A stretch of DNA of 5,348 bases, from NCBI GenBank assembly GCA_041180785.1, contig JBEGQV010000076.1, positions 1-5,348 on the forward strand. Direction: 5' to 3'. Positions 1-5,348 of this stretch are shown here, piece by piece (the stretch's first letter is position 1; each line of letters opens with the position of its first letter). The DNA is from Sandaracinomonas sp041180785. GTDB taxonomy: Bacteria > Bacteroidota > Bacteroidia > Cytophagales > Spirosomataceae. Both the position numbers and the translations under genes were made by a program. The notes below the pieces were generated by a model that saw only the letters and a list, made by a program, of their open reading frames with translations, had not been told where the DNA came from and did no database searches.

Positions 1-517
1 GTGTCCTAGGAAGCATACCCAAAGTACCTCCGATAAAAAACTGCCGCAAAGGAACACCCAAAAAGGCCATTAAGGCATTGGTGATGGCAAAGGGGAAGAT
101 GGGGGAAAGTCGGGCTAAAAAAACCCAAGCGAATGATTGAGCCTGAACATTCGACAGGAATTCACTGGCATTAAATTTTGTTCGAATTAAATCGATGAGC
201 GCGTCCCCTTTCATTTTGCGGGCTAAGCCATACCCCAATAAAGAGGCAATGGCATAAGCAATAATTAAAGGGAACAAGCCTGACCAGCCCCAGACATAGC
301 CCGTGAATAAGGCAAAAAAGGTGGTTGGACAAAAGGCTAAACCCATGATGAAAACGGCTGCGATCCAGAAAAAAAGGAATTCTACGGCTGAGAAATTCGT
401 AAAAAAACTCGGGTTCGCCAGGGCAAAATAACCTAGCAATAAACTAGATAAAACGGGAAGAGCTCCCATCCAAATAAGGTACAAGGTTTCGAGAAGTATT
501 CGTCGGTTTGGAAGCAT
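1..517 (-). CDS. TVP38/TMEM64 (VTT domain) family membrane protein, C-terminus cut by window edge
   Basis: The frame read leftward from the ATG at 517-515 stays open to the window edge and gives 172 residues; the C-terminus lies outside. The protein is strongly hydrophobic, with likely membrane segments near residues 11-34, 46-73, 79-98 and 128-165. The best family marker is around residues 133-148, FLARLSPIFPFAITN, followed by a short loop and GGTLGMLP near 163-170. This matches the conserved R-x-x-P-x-x-P-F-x-x-x-N and G-x-x-P pattern of the VTT/SNARE-associated (TVP38/TMEM64, DedA superfamily) domain. Such proteins sit in the inner membrane, and some relatives act in lipid scrambling or transport; the substrate of this one cannot be told. 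The ATG at 517 was chosen because the N-terminus then fits the family and a TAnnTTTG promoter box lies just upstream. It is transcribed divergently from hisH. The family call is fairly secure; the specific role is unknown. Confidence 0.85.
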   Translation of the reverse strand, partial: MLPNRRILLETLYLIWMGALPVLSSLLLGYFALANPSFFTNFSAVEFLFFWIAAVFIMGLAFCPTTFFALFTGYVWGWSGLFPLIIAYAIASLLGYGLARKMKGDALIDLIRTKFNASEFLSNVQAQSFAWVFLARLSPIFPFAITNALMAFLGVPLRQFFIGGTLGMLPRT

Positions 518-525
518 AAGGCCAA

Positions 526-553
526 CAAATATACGCTTCTTTTCATAATCCAA
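526..553 (-). promoter_or_regulatory. Candidate Bacteroidota-type promoter for the TVP38-family gene
   Basis: On the minus strand, TATATTTG (533-526) matches the Bacteroidota -7 consensus TAnnTTTG exactly. A TTG (553-551) lies 17 nt upstream, as expected for the -33 element. Only 8 nt separate the box from the ATG at 517, so the transcript would be leaderless or nearly so. This is motif matching only, in an AT-rich stretch. Confidence 0.5.
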
Positions 554-564
554 GCCCTTTTAAC

Positions 565-572
565 TACCTTTG
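565..572 (+). promoter_or_regulatory. Candidate -7 promoter box for the his operon
   Basis: TACCTTTG is an exact match to the Bacteroidota -7 consensus TAnnTTTG and lies 30 nt before the hisH ATG. Transcription would start near 577-580, giving a leader of about 25 nt. No good TTG -33 element is seen at the usual spacing; the nearest is TTC at 542-544. The leader is too short for an attenuator with a leader peptide or for a T-box. Confidence 0.5.
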
Positions 573-574
573 CA

Positions 575-587
575 GGGCATTTTGCCC
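575..587. promoter_or_regulatory. Small perfect palindrome at the predicted his transcription start
   Basis: GGGCA-TTT-TGCCC forms a 5-bp perfect inverted repeat with a 3-nt centre, starting 2 nt after the candidate -7 box of the his operon. It covers the expected transcription start, so it could be an operator half-site pair or a weak hairpin at the 5' end of the mRNA. A 5-bp repeat can arise by chance, so a regulatory role is only a possibility. Confidence 0.25.
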
Positions 588-602
588 AGTTAAAATACGT
601 CC

Positions 603-1190
603 ATGGAAATCGCAATCATCAAATACAACGCCGGAAATGTGCAATCGGTTATGTACGCCTTGGACCGAATCGGTGTAAAATACCGCTGGACAGATGATGA
701 AAAGACGATTCAATCGGCCGACAAGGTAATTTTTCCTGGCGTAGGTGAAGCAAGTACGGCCATGGCCTATTTGCGGGAGAAGGGATTGGACCAACTGATT
801 CCGAGCCTCAAACAACCTGTATTAGCCACTTGCATTGGCATGCAGCTATTGTGTAAGGAATCCGAAGAGAACAACACCACATGCATGGGTGTTTTTGATG
901 TTCCCGTTAAAAGATTCGTAAGTTCCGACTTGAAAATACCGCATGTGGGCTGGAATTCCATCCAAACGCAGGGCGAAAATGCCTTAATGCAAGGTCTGAA
1001 AAAGGAGGAATTTGTGTATTTCGTGCATTCGTATTTTGCACCCGTAAATCCATATACGACAGCAGTCTGTGATTATACGCAACCCTTCTCGGCGATGTTG
1101 CAAAAAGATAATTTCTACGCGGCGCAATTCCACGCAGAAATCTCCGGCATGGCCGGGCAAAAAATTATTCAAAACTTCTTAGCGCTTTAA
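603..1190 (+). CDS. hisH: Imidazole glycerol phosphate synthase, glutaminase subunit HisH
   Basis: This is the class I glutamine amidotransferase subunit that hydrolyses glutamine and passes ammonia to HisF, which converts PRFAR to imidazole glycerol phosphate and AICAR in the cytoplasm. The 195 residues are normal for HisH. Visible motifs are KYNAGN at the N-terminus, the PGVG oxyanion-region loop (45-48), the nucleophile elbow ATCIGMQLL with Cys77, PHVGWN (113-118) and YFVHSY. The catalytic pair is His177 and Glu179 in QFHAEISG. One oddity is Ala178, where HisH and related amidotransferases usually have Pro (HPE). The start is the only possible one: an in-frame TAA lies at 591-593 with no other start codon between. 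No Shine-Dalgarno is present. It is the first gene of the operon, 4 bp ahead of hisA; its partner HisF is encoded two genes on. Confidence 0.97.
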   Translation: MEIAIIKYNAGNVQSVMYALDRIGVKYRWTDDEKTIQSADKVIFPGVGEASTAMAYLREKGLDQLIPSLKQPVLATCIGMQLLCKESEENNTTCMGVFDVPVKRFVSSDLKIPHVGWNSIQTQGENALMQGLKKEEFVYFVHSYFAPVNPYTTAVCDYTQPFSAMLQKDNFYAAQFHAEISGMAGQKIIQNFLAL

Positions 1191-1194
1191 TCCT

Positions 1195-1929
1195 ATGTTC
1201 CAACTCATCCCGGCCATCGACATTATCGGAGGACAATGCGTTCGATTAACGCAAGGAGATTACCAACAAAAAAAGGTATACAGTTCGGATCCATTGGAGA
1301 TTGCGAAGGCATTTGAAGGGGCGGGAATTCAGCGATTGCATTTAGTCGACTTAGATGGTGCCAAAGCGAAAGAGATCGTGAATGCAGCTGTTTTAGAACG
1401 AATTGCCAATAATACTTCCTTACATATCGACTTTGGGGGAGGCGTACAGTCCGATGAAATGATCGACCGAGCGTTTTCGGCTGGAGCAGCCCAAATAACG
1501 GCGGGAAGCATTGCCGTTCGGAATCCTGAAATGGTACATGGGTGGTTCAAAAAATACGGTACCGATAATATTATTTTAGGCGCTGACGCACACAACGAGC
1601 AAATCGCCGTATCCGGTTGGCAAGAAAATTCAAACATTTCGATTTTTGACTTTCTAACCGATTATCAACATGCAGGTGCACAATATGTCATCTCCACCGA
1701 TGTGGCAAAAGACGGATTATTGCAGGGTCCAAGTTTTGACCTCTATGAAAAAATAAAAGCGAATAATCCAGGATTACATATTATTGCGAGTGGAGGAGTG
1801 GCCAACATGCAGGATTTAGAACAATTAAGAGCCATGAATTTGTTTGGCGTCATTGTCGGAAAAGCCTTTTATGAGGGCCGCATTACCTTAGAAGATTTAG
1901 CTCAATTTGCCAAAGAATCCCTATGCTAA
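1195..1929 (+). CDS. hisA: ProFAR isomerase HisA
   Basis: HisA (1-(5-phosphoribosyl)-5-[(5-phosphoribosylamino)methylideneamino]imidazole-4-carboxamide isomerase) catalyses the Amadori rearrangement of ProFAR to PRFAR, the substrate of HisH-HisF. The 244 residues form a (beta/alpha)8 barrel of normal length. The N-terminal catalytic Asp is Asp9 in IPAIDIIGGQCVRL, and the second is Asp131 in ILGADAHNEQIAVSGW. The phosphate-binding half-barrel repeats appear as DFGGGVQ (79-85) and IASGGV (197-202), with STDVAKDGLLQGPS (167-180) between them. The segment after Asp131 reads AHNEQ instead of the more usual V-K-D-G, a modest variation that keeps the catalytic Asp. The gene starts 4 bp after hisH and overlaps hisF by 7 bp, as expected for one translationally coupled operon. 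The assignment to HisA and not HisF rests on the VSGW motif and the operon order. Confidence 0.97.
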   Translation: MFQLIPAIDIIGGQCVRLTQGDYQQKKVYSSDPLEIAKAFEGAGIQRLHLVDLDGAKAKEIVNAAVLERIANNTSLHIDFGGGVQSDEMIDRAFSAGAAQITAGSIAVRNPEMVHGWFKKYGTDNIILGADAHNEQIAVSGWQENSNISIFDFLTDYQHAGAQYVISTDVAKDGLLQGPSFDLYEKIKANNPGLHIIASGGVANMQDLEQLRAMNLFGVIVGKAFYEGRITLEDLAQFAKESLC

Positions 1930-2681
1930 CGAAACGAATTATACCCTGTTTGGATATCAAAGAAGGTCGGACGGTAAAAGGGACCAACTTTGTGGATTTG
2001 CGCGATGCGGGTGACCCTGTAGAGTTAGGTGCATTATATGCCGAACAAGGGGCGGACGAATTGGTATTTTTAGATATCACAGCGACAGTGGATAACCGGA
2101 AGACTTTAGTGAATTTGGTTCGTGAGGTGGCTAAGCATGTCAATATTCCCTTTACCGTAGGTGGGGGAATCAGTTCCATCGAAGATGTATCCGCTTTGTT
2201 GAATGCGGGCGCTGATAAGGTATCGATTAATTCCTCTGCGGTTCGCCGACCGGAACTCGTAGATGAATTAGCCCTTCAATTTGGCTCCCAATGTATCATC
2301 GTCGCGATCGATACGCGATTTGTGGATGGGAATGATTGGGTGCATACCCATGGAGGGCGAAAAATCACCGAGATCCAAACATTGCAATGGGCAAAAGAAG
2401 TGGAATCCCGTGGTGCGGGAGAAATCCTTCTAACTTCCATGGATGCGGATGGAACCAAAGCAGGCTTTGCAAATGAGTTGACAAGTCGCGTGTCCATGCA
2501 ATCGTCAATTCCCATTATTGCCTCGGGTGGAGCAGGCAGCATGGAAGACTTTTATGATGTTTTTACCCAGGGAAAAGCCGATGCAGGTTTAGCCGCTAGC
2601 ATCTTCCACTTCAAAGAAATTGAGATTATTGAATTGAAAAAATACTTGGCCAGCAAAGGAATTCCGATGCGGATATACTAA
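1923..2681 (+). CDS. hisF: Imidazole glycerol phosphate synthase, cyclase subunit HisF
   Basis: HisF is the cyclase half of IGP synthase. It accepts ammonia from HisH through the barrel interior and turns PRFAR into imidazole glycerol phosphate and AICAR, which links histidine and purine synthesis. The 252 residues are typical. The two catalytic aspartates fall exactly at family positions: Asp11 in RIIPCLDIKEGR and Asp130 in IIVAIDTRFVDG. Other markers are TNFVDLRDAGDP (21-32), the phosphate-binding VGGGISS (79-85), LLTSMDADGTKAG (169-181) and IASGGAGS (199-206). Its ATG lies inside the end of hisA (ATGCTAA, 7-bp overlap), so translation is probably coupled. HisIE follows after 9 bp. No defect is visible. 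Confidence 0.98.
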   Translation: MLTKRIIPCLDIKEGRTVKGTNFVDLRDAGDPVELGALYAEQGADELVFLDITATVDNRKTLVNLVREVAKHVNIPFTVGGGISSIEDVSALLNAGADKVSINSSAVRRPELVDELALQFGSQCIIVAIDTRFVDGNDWVHTHGGRKITEIQTLQWAKEVESRGAGEILLTSMDADGTKAGFANELTSRVSMQSSIPIIASGGAGSMEDFYDVFTQGKADAGLAASIFHFKEIEIIELKKYLASKGIPMRIY

Positions 2682-2690
2682 TTTAACCTT

Positions 2691-3287
2691 ATGAGTTTAC
2701 AACCCGATTTTTCCAAAGGACTAATTCCAGCCATCATCCAAGACGCAAAAACGCGTAAGGTTTTGATGCTTGGATACATGAACGAGGAAGCTTATGCGAA
2801 AACACTCACTGAAAAGCGTGTGACATTTTTTTCTCGTTCGAAGAACCGCCTTTGGACCAAAGGCGAGACGTCTGAAAACTATTTAGATGTCGTGGATGTA
2901 GCCGTAGATTGTGATCAAGACACCATCCTGATCCAAGCAAATCCTGCAGGACCCACCTGTCACACAGGATCTGACACTTGTTTTAATGAATCAAACACCG
3001 ATAATGCGGCTTGGTTGGATCATTTGAAACACATCATTCGCTCACGCAAAAATGCTTCGGCAGATACATCGTATACGGCATCTTTATTCCAAAAAGGCAC
3101 GCACAAGGTCGCTCAAAAAGTTGGCGAAGAGGCCGTTGAATTAGTCATAGAAGCCTTAATGAAAAATGATGAATTATTTAAGGGCGAGGCAGCCGATTTG
3201 ATCTTCCACCTTTTAGTCTTACTTGAAGATCGCGGTATCGGATTAGAAGAAATAGTTAATACATTACAAGCAAGACACCAGAAATAA
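2691..3287 (+). CDS. hisIE: Bifunctional PR-AMP cyclohydrolase / PR-ATP pyrophosphohydrolase HisIE
   Basis: This fused enzyme carries out two successive early steps of histidine synthesis: removal of pyrophosphate from PR-ATP (HisE part) and hydrolytic opening of the adenine ring of PR-AMP (HisI part). The 198 residues fit the fused form. Residues 1-100 are HisI: GLIPAI, LMLGYMN, FFSRS, LWTKGETS (54-61), the metal-binding DCDQD with Cys74, and PTCHTGSDTCF with Cys90 and Cys97, the usual zinc and magnesium ligands. Residues from about 107 to 198 are HisE, a MazG-like all-alpha domain with KVGEEAVELVIEA (143-155) and EAADLIFHLLVLL (166-178), whose acidic residues bind the metal. It starts 9 bp after hisF with no Shine-Dalgarno and ends 1 bp before the next gene. 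Confidence 0.97.
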   Translation: MSLQPDFSKGLIPAIIQDAKTRKVLMLGYMNEEAYAKTLTEKRVTFFSRSKNRLWTKGETSENYLDVVDVAVDCDQDTILIQANPAGPTCHTGSDTCFNESNTDNAAWLDHLKHIIRSRKNASADTSYTASLFQKGTHKVAQKVGEEAVELVIEALMKNDELFKGEAADLIFHLLVLLEDRGIGLEEIVNTLQARHQK

Positions 3288-3288
3288 T

Positions 3289-3627
3289 ATGATTGGATTT
3301 ATCATTCGTTACATCATCATTGCCTGTGTAGTATTCGTTATACCTCGTTATTTAAAGGGCATAACAGTTGATGGATTTACAACAGCCATCATCGTGGCCT
3401 TGGCGATGGGATTCTTAAATTCCTTCGTAAAGCCCATCCTGAAAATTATCAGCTTTCCGATTACCTTCTTAACTTTAGGCTTGTTTTCGTTGGTCATCAC
3501 CGTTGCCATGGTCTATATCGTAGAAGCCTATGTAGATGGCTTTCACGTGAGTGGATTTATTGCGCCGCTGATATTTAGCTTCGTAGTCGGGATTACAAAC
3601 TCATTTGTGGGGCTATTTACAAAATAG
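3289..3627 (+). CDS. Small four-helix membrane protein, YvlD / phage holin 4_2 family
   Basis: The 112-residue protein is almost entirely hydrophobic, with likely transmembrane segments at about 2-19, 28-46, 53-79 and 88-110. The pattern LNSFVKPILKIISFPITFLT, then LGLF, then a helix and VDGFHVSGF is typical of the small membrane family annotated as phage holin family IV (Pfam Phage_holin_4_2, B. subtilis YvlD-like). Despite the name, members are mostly ordinary chromosomal genes, and nothing phage-like lies nearby; the cellular function is unknown. The ATG comes 1 bp after the hisIE stop, so it is almost certainly co-transcribed and perhaps translationally coupled with the his genes, although no link to histidine is known to me. 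Its stop lies 4 bp from the stop of the convergent neighbour, and an inverted repeat overlaps the stop codon. Confidence 0.85.
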   Translation: MIGFIIRYIIIACVVFVIPRYLKGITVDGFTTAIIVALAMGFLNSFVKPILKIISFPITFLTLGLFSLVITVAMVYIVEAYVDGFHVSGFIAPLIFSFVVGITNSFVGLFTK

Positions 3628-3628
3628 C
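3612..3628. terminator. Candidate hairpin at the convergent gene junction
   Basis: GCTATTT-ACA-AAATAGC is a perfect 7-bp inverted repeat with a 3-nt loop, covering the last codons and the TAG stop of the holin-like gene. It lies where two convergent operons meet with only 4 bp between stops, so a two-way terminator would be useful here. The stem has only two G-C pairs and no T-run follows on either strand, so it is not a classical intrinsic terminator. It may be chance. Confidence 0.3.
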
Positions 3629-3631
3629 GCT

Positions 3632-4000
3632 TTACAAACTCAGCAGCCATGCTTTTGCCTCAAGCTCATCCGTGAATGATTTCATCGGAATAGGAGGTTT
3701 TTGAAAGGCAAAAAGAAGTTTCATGATGAAGGAAGACAATCCTGGTTTGGAGACCATCGCCATTGCGGAATAAAGTTCCGGGATCTTCGCTTTGGAATAT
3801 TGACGAGTCGCCTTGTCGGGCATAGGAGAGTTTTTCAGGAAAATCAACAAAGGAACGGGCTTCCCTCCCGTCATCTGTTTAACCAAGGCGGCATTAGCCT
3901 CCATTAATGGAACCGTTCGCAATACCGATTTAGAATATGAAAACAAGATGCCCGAATCATCCAAACGGTAGTCGGCAATATCTCCTCGAATTAATTCCAT
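3632..4000 (-). CDS. Small STAS/SpoIIAA-like domain protein (DUF7793-like)
   Basis: The 122-residue cytoplasmic protein has no signal peptide or membrane helix. Its layout resembles the small Bacteroidota STAS/SEC14-like family (DUF7793 type). An N-terminal beta region (GDIADYRLDDSGILFSYSK) is followed by a helix (EANAALVKQM), a central strand GGKPVPLLIF (45-54), a helix plus strand around ELYSAMAMVSKPGLSSFIMK (75-94), and a C-terminal FTDELEAKAWLLSL. The closing F-T-D-x-x-x-A-x-x-W-L pattern is typical of these domains. I recognise the fold type by pattern only, and no ligand or partner can be named. The ATG overlaps the stop of the upstream AHSA1 gene by one base (TAATG), which fixes the start and implies translational coupling. 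It is the last gene of the leftward operon. Confidence 0.65.
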   Translation of the reverse strand: MELIRGDIADYRLDDSGILFSYSKSVLRTVPLMEANAALVKQMTGGKPVPLLIFLKNSPMPDKATRQYSKAKIPELYSAMAMVSKPGLSSFIMKLLFAFQKPPIPMKSFTDELEAKAWLLSL

Positions 4001-4407
4001 TACCCAAGCGACTCCGCGTATTTTTTAAAATTATTCAAAATCATTTGCCATCCCGCTTGTTGCATATCCTCCGGATGTACATTTTCAGGATCAAATCGTT
4101 CGACGATTTCTATCCCTGCCGGAGTCGAACTAAAATGGACCTCCACCTTGCGATCATCATCCAAGGTAAACGCTATTTCCTCATTCTCAACTACCCGTGT
4201 ATAGGTACCGCAAAAATCAAAGGAGAAAGATTGGTCTTTAGCAGCCATCGTATAGACGAATCGACCGCCCTTTAGCAGATCATTGCTCGCTTTTGGACAA
4301 TGCCAATCGTCACCCGCATGATTCCATTGCTGAATGTGCTCCGGTTGGGTCCAACAAGCCCAAATGTGATCTATTTTACCCGAAACGATGGTTTTTACTT
4401 CAATCAT
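4000..4407 (-). CDS. AHSA1-type SRPBCC domain protein
   Basis: This 135-residue protein belongs to the START-like SRPBCC superfamily, AHSA1 branch (named for the Hsp90 ATPase activator C-terminal domain). Evidence is the N-terminal IEVKTIVSGKIDHIWACWT, the QPEHIQQWN motif (21-29), LLKGGRFVYTM (44-54), FSFDFCGTY (61-69), the DDDRKVEVHF segment (83-92) and the C-terminal ERFDPENVHPEDMQQAGWQM helix region, ending in NNFKKYAE. These proteins form a helix-grip fold with a hydrophobic pocket, but bacterial members are mostly of unknown ligand. I chose the ATG at 4407; a TTG at 4416 would add three residues but gives a less typical N-terminus. The gene begins 14 bp after the hydrolase stop and overlaps the next gene by one base, so the three leftward genes look like one operon. 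Confidence 0.88.
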   Translation of the reverse strand: MIEVKTIVSGKIDHIWACWTQPEHIQQWNHAGDDWHCPKASNDLLKGGRFVYTMAAKDQSFSFDFCGTYTRVVENEEIAFTLDDDRKVEVHFSSTPAGIEIVERFDPENVHPEDMQQAGWQMILNNFKKYAESLG

Positions 4408-4413
4408 AAAATT

Positions 4414-4421
4414 CAAAAATA
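4414..4421 (-). promoter_or_regulatory. Possible internal -7 box before the AHSA1 gene
   Basis: TATTTTTG on the minus strand matches TAnnTTTG and sits 6 nt before the ATG at 4407, in the short gap after the hydrolase gene. The nearest upstream TTTG is only 14 nt away, closer than usual for a -33 element. It could give extra transcription of the two downstream genes, but chance in AT-rich sequence is quite possible. If real, it would overlap the TTG at 4416 and favour the ATG at 4407 as the start. Confidence 0.25.
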
Positions 4422-5348
4422 TTATTTGATAAAGCCAAAGGATGGCTTCACTCCTGATTTAACCCAGCTTCGCAAGGCATCAAACGCCTCCCCGGTTTGT
4501 TGGTCCGTAAATTGACAATGCGCCTGCCCATTCGTATACTTCACGGTAAAATATTTTTCGCGTCCCTGCGCATGAATCATGTTCTCAAAATTGGTCACAG
4601 CATAATTCACGGGAATCAATTGATCATAAATCGTGTGCATTAAAACCACCGGCTTATCAATCTTTCCAGTTCGGTCATAGCGTGCGAATAATTTTTGCGG
4701 ATCCTGTGTATTCGCCAAACGCTCTGCTTTGGAGTTCACGAGTAAATTATCAGGAAATCCCGTGTACACCGTCTGCGTATTATCAAAGGGATTCCCCTGG
4801 AACTTGAGTGCCAAGTCGCGCAATACATTTTGATTAAAAAACAAGGCCGCTGGAAGATCATCCAATTTCAGATCAAATCGTTTGGCAAAGGCTACTGCCA
4901 ATACCGAATCTTTGGCCAATAATGTTTGTTTAATCGCTCCCATACGCGAACCCGCTTGTGCAAAGGAAACAAATTGAATCGAACTCGAGGGATCAAAAAT
5001 CTCTTTTAAGGTGGGAACGATTCCTGGAAACAAGCCATGGAATGTCGCATACATATCAAACTCCTTTCGACACTGTAAATAGGGTCTCGAAGAAAGCGGG
5101 CAAAGCGGCAATCCACCCTGATAAAACTGTCCATAATTCTCCAAAGTCGCCAACGTAATTCCTCCACCCATGGAATGTCCCACCATGAAAGTCGAATCCG
5201 GTTGGCCCATTTTCTTGATAAAGGCCTGACGTAATTCCTCCGTCGCATCGACGCCTTCTGCCATCGCAAAACCCTGAATCGGGTAGTCGGACGCAGCTAT
5301 AGCAAATCCTCTATCTAAAAATGGTTTCAAGCGTTGGGCCAATTGCGC
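4422..5348 (-). CDS. Alpha/beta-hydrolase (lipase/esterase-like), N-terminus cut by window edge
   Basis: The frame is open from the right edge and yields 308 residues to the stop, so the N-terminus, including any signal peptide, lies outside. An apparent TTG start at 5342 is not needed. Numbering from the window edge, the nucleophile elbow is MVGHSMGGG with Ser59, the likely acid is Asp242 in HTIYDQLIPV, and the likely base is His277 in NGQAHCQF; this is the order and spacing of an alpha/beta-hydrolase triad. Before the elbow, GFAIAASDYPIQG matches the strand that precedes it in this fold. The long insert between Ser and Asp (about residues 85-230) probably forms a lid or cap. Three cysteines (83, 93 and 278) would allow a disulfide if the protein is exported. 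The substrate is unknown; lipase or esterase is the best guess. It is the first visible gene of the leftward three-gene group. Confidence 0.85.
   Translation of the reverse strand, partial: AQLAQRLKPFLDRGFAIAASDYPIQGFAMAEGVDATEELRQAFIKKMGQPDSTFMVGHSMGGGITLATLENYGQFYQGGLPLCPLSSRPYLQCRKEFDMYATFHGLFPGIVPTLKEIFDPSSSIQFVSFAQAGSRMGAIKQTLLAKDSVLAVAFAKRFDLKLDDLPAALFFNQNVLRDLALKFQGNPFDNTQTVYTGFPDNLLVNSKAERLANTQDPQKLFARYDRTGKIDKPVVLMHTIYDQLIPVNYAVTNFENMIHAQGREKYFTVKYTNGQAHCQFTDQQTGEAFDALRSWVKSGVKPSFGFIK

Noticed and set aside
433..615. 60-residue leftward reading frame starting in the intergenic region
   Set aside because: It overlaps the TVP38-family gene in another frame, and beyond its hydrophobic start it has no recognisable family pattern. 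The TVP38 frame shows strong family motifs, so this one is a shadow.
1195..2681. HisA and HisF as a recent tandem duplication
   Set aside because: Both are (beta/alpha)8 barrels with an ancient common origin, but each shows its own family-specific motifs and catalytic residues, and they are the normal neighbours in his operons.
3289..3627. Prophage remnant suggested by a holin-like gene
   Set aside because: The family is widespread as a chromosomal housekeeping-type membrane protein, and no endolysin, integrase, structural gene or attachment site is visible near it.
4408..4416. TTG start at 4416 for the AHSA1 protein
   Set aside because: The ATG three codons later gives the usual family N-terminus, and a possible -7 box overlaps the TTG.
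3701..4515. Rightward reading frames at 3701-3907, 3937-4275 and 4300-4515
   Set aside because: They lie opposite the STAS-like, AHSA1 and hydrolase genes, which show family motifs on the minus strand, and the predicted rightward peptides show none.

Overview
The window reads as an ordinary, gene-dense piece of a Bacteroidota chromosome, most likely from the Cytophagia/Cytophagales side; the lineage is inferred, not proven. The clues are: start codons with no Shine-Dalgarno sequence in front of them, TAnnTTTG boxes of the Bacteroidota -7 type upstream of gene starts, the gene order hisH-hisA-hisF-hisIE with a fused HisIE, and small accessory proteins of types familiar from that phylum. Base composition looks moderate and even throughout, with no obvious sign of recent transfer.

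Layout: (1) The left edge holds a truncated, leftward gene for a TVP38/TMEM64 (VTT/DedA-superfamily) membrane protein. (2) An 85-bp divergent intergenic region carries a candidate promoter for each direction and a small perfect palindrome. (3) A tight rightward operon follows: hisH, hisA, hisF and hisIE, then a small four-helix membrane protein of the YvlD / phage-holin-4_2 type. Gaps are 4, -7, 9 and 1 bp, so the five genes are probably one transcript. (4) Only 4 bp separate this operon from a convergent leftward group of three genes. In transcription order these are an alpha/beta-hydrolase (cut by the right edge), an AHSA1-type SRPBCC protein and a small STAS/SpoIIAA-like (DUF7793-like) protein.

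The his genes encode the middle and late part of histidine biosynthesis. HisIE carries out steps 2 and 3 (hydrolysis of PR-ATP, then opening of the PR-AMP ring), HisA isomerises ProFAR to PRFAR, and the HisH-HisF complex uses glutamine-derived ammonia to make imidazole glycerol phosphate plus AICAR. The genes for the first and last steps (hisG, hisD, hisC, hisB) are absent. Because hisH is preceded by a divergent gene and its own candidate promoter, the pathway is split into at least two loci here.

I found no RNA genes, insertion sequences, CRISPR arrays or phage modules, and no non-coding stretch above 300 bp. I see no convincing undescribed system. The points worth a second look are the split his cluster, the HisH H-A-E variant of its catalytic motif, the holin-like gene coupled to the his operon, the hairpin over the holin stop codon in the 4-bp convergent junction, and the co-transcribed hydrolase/AHSA1/STAS-like trio.
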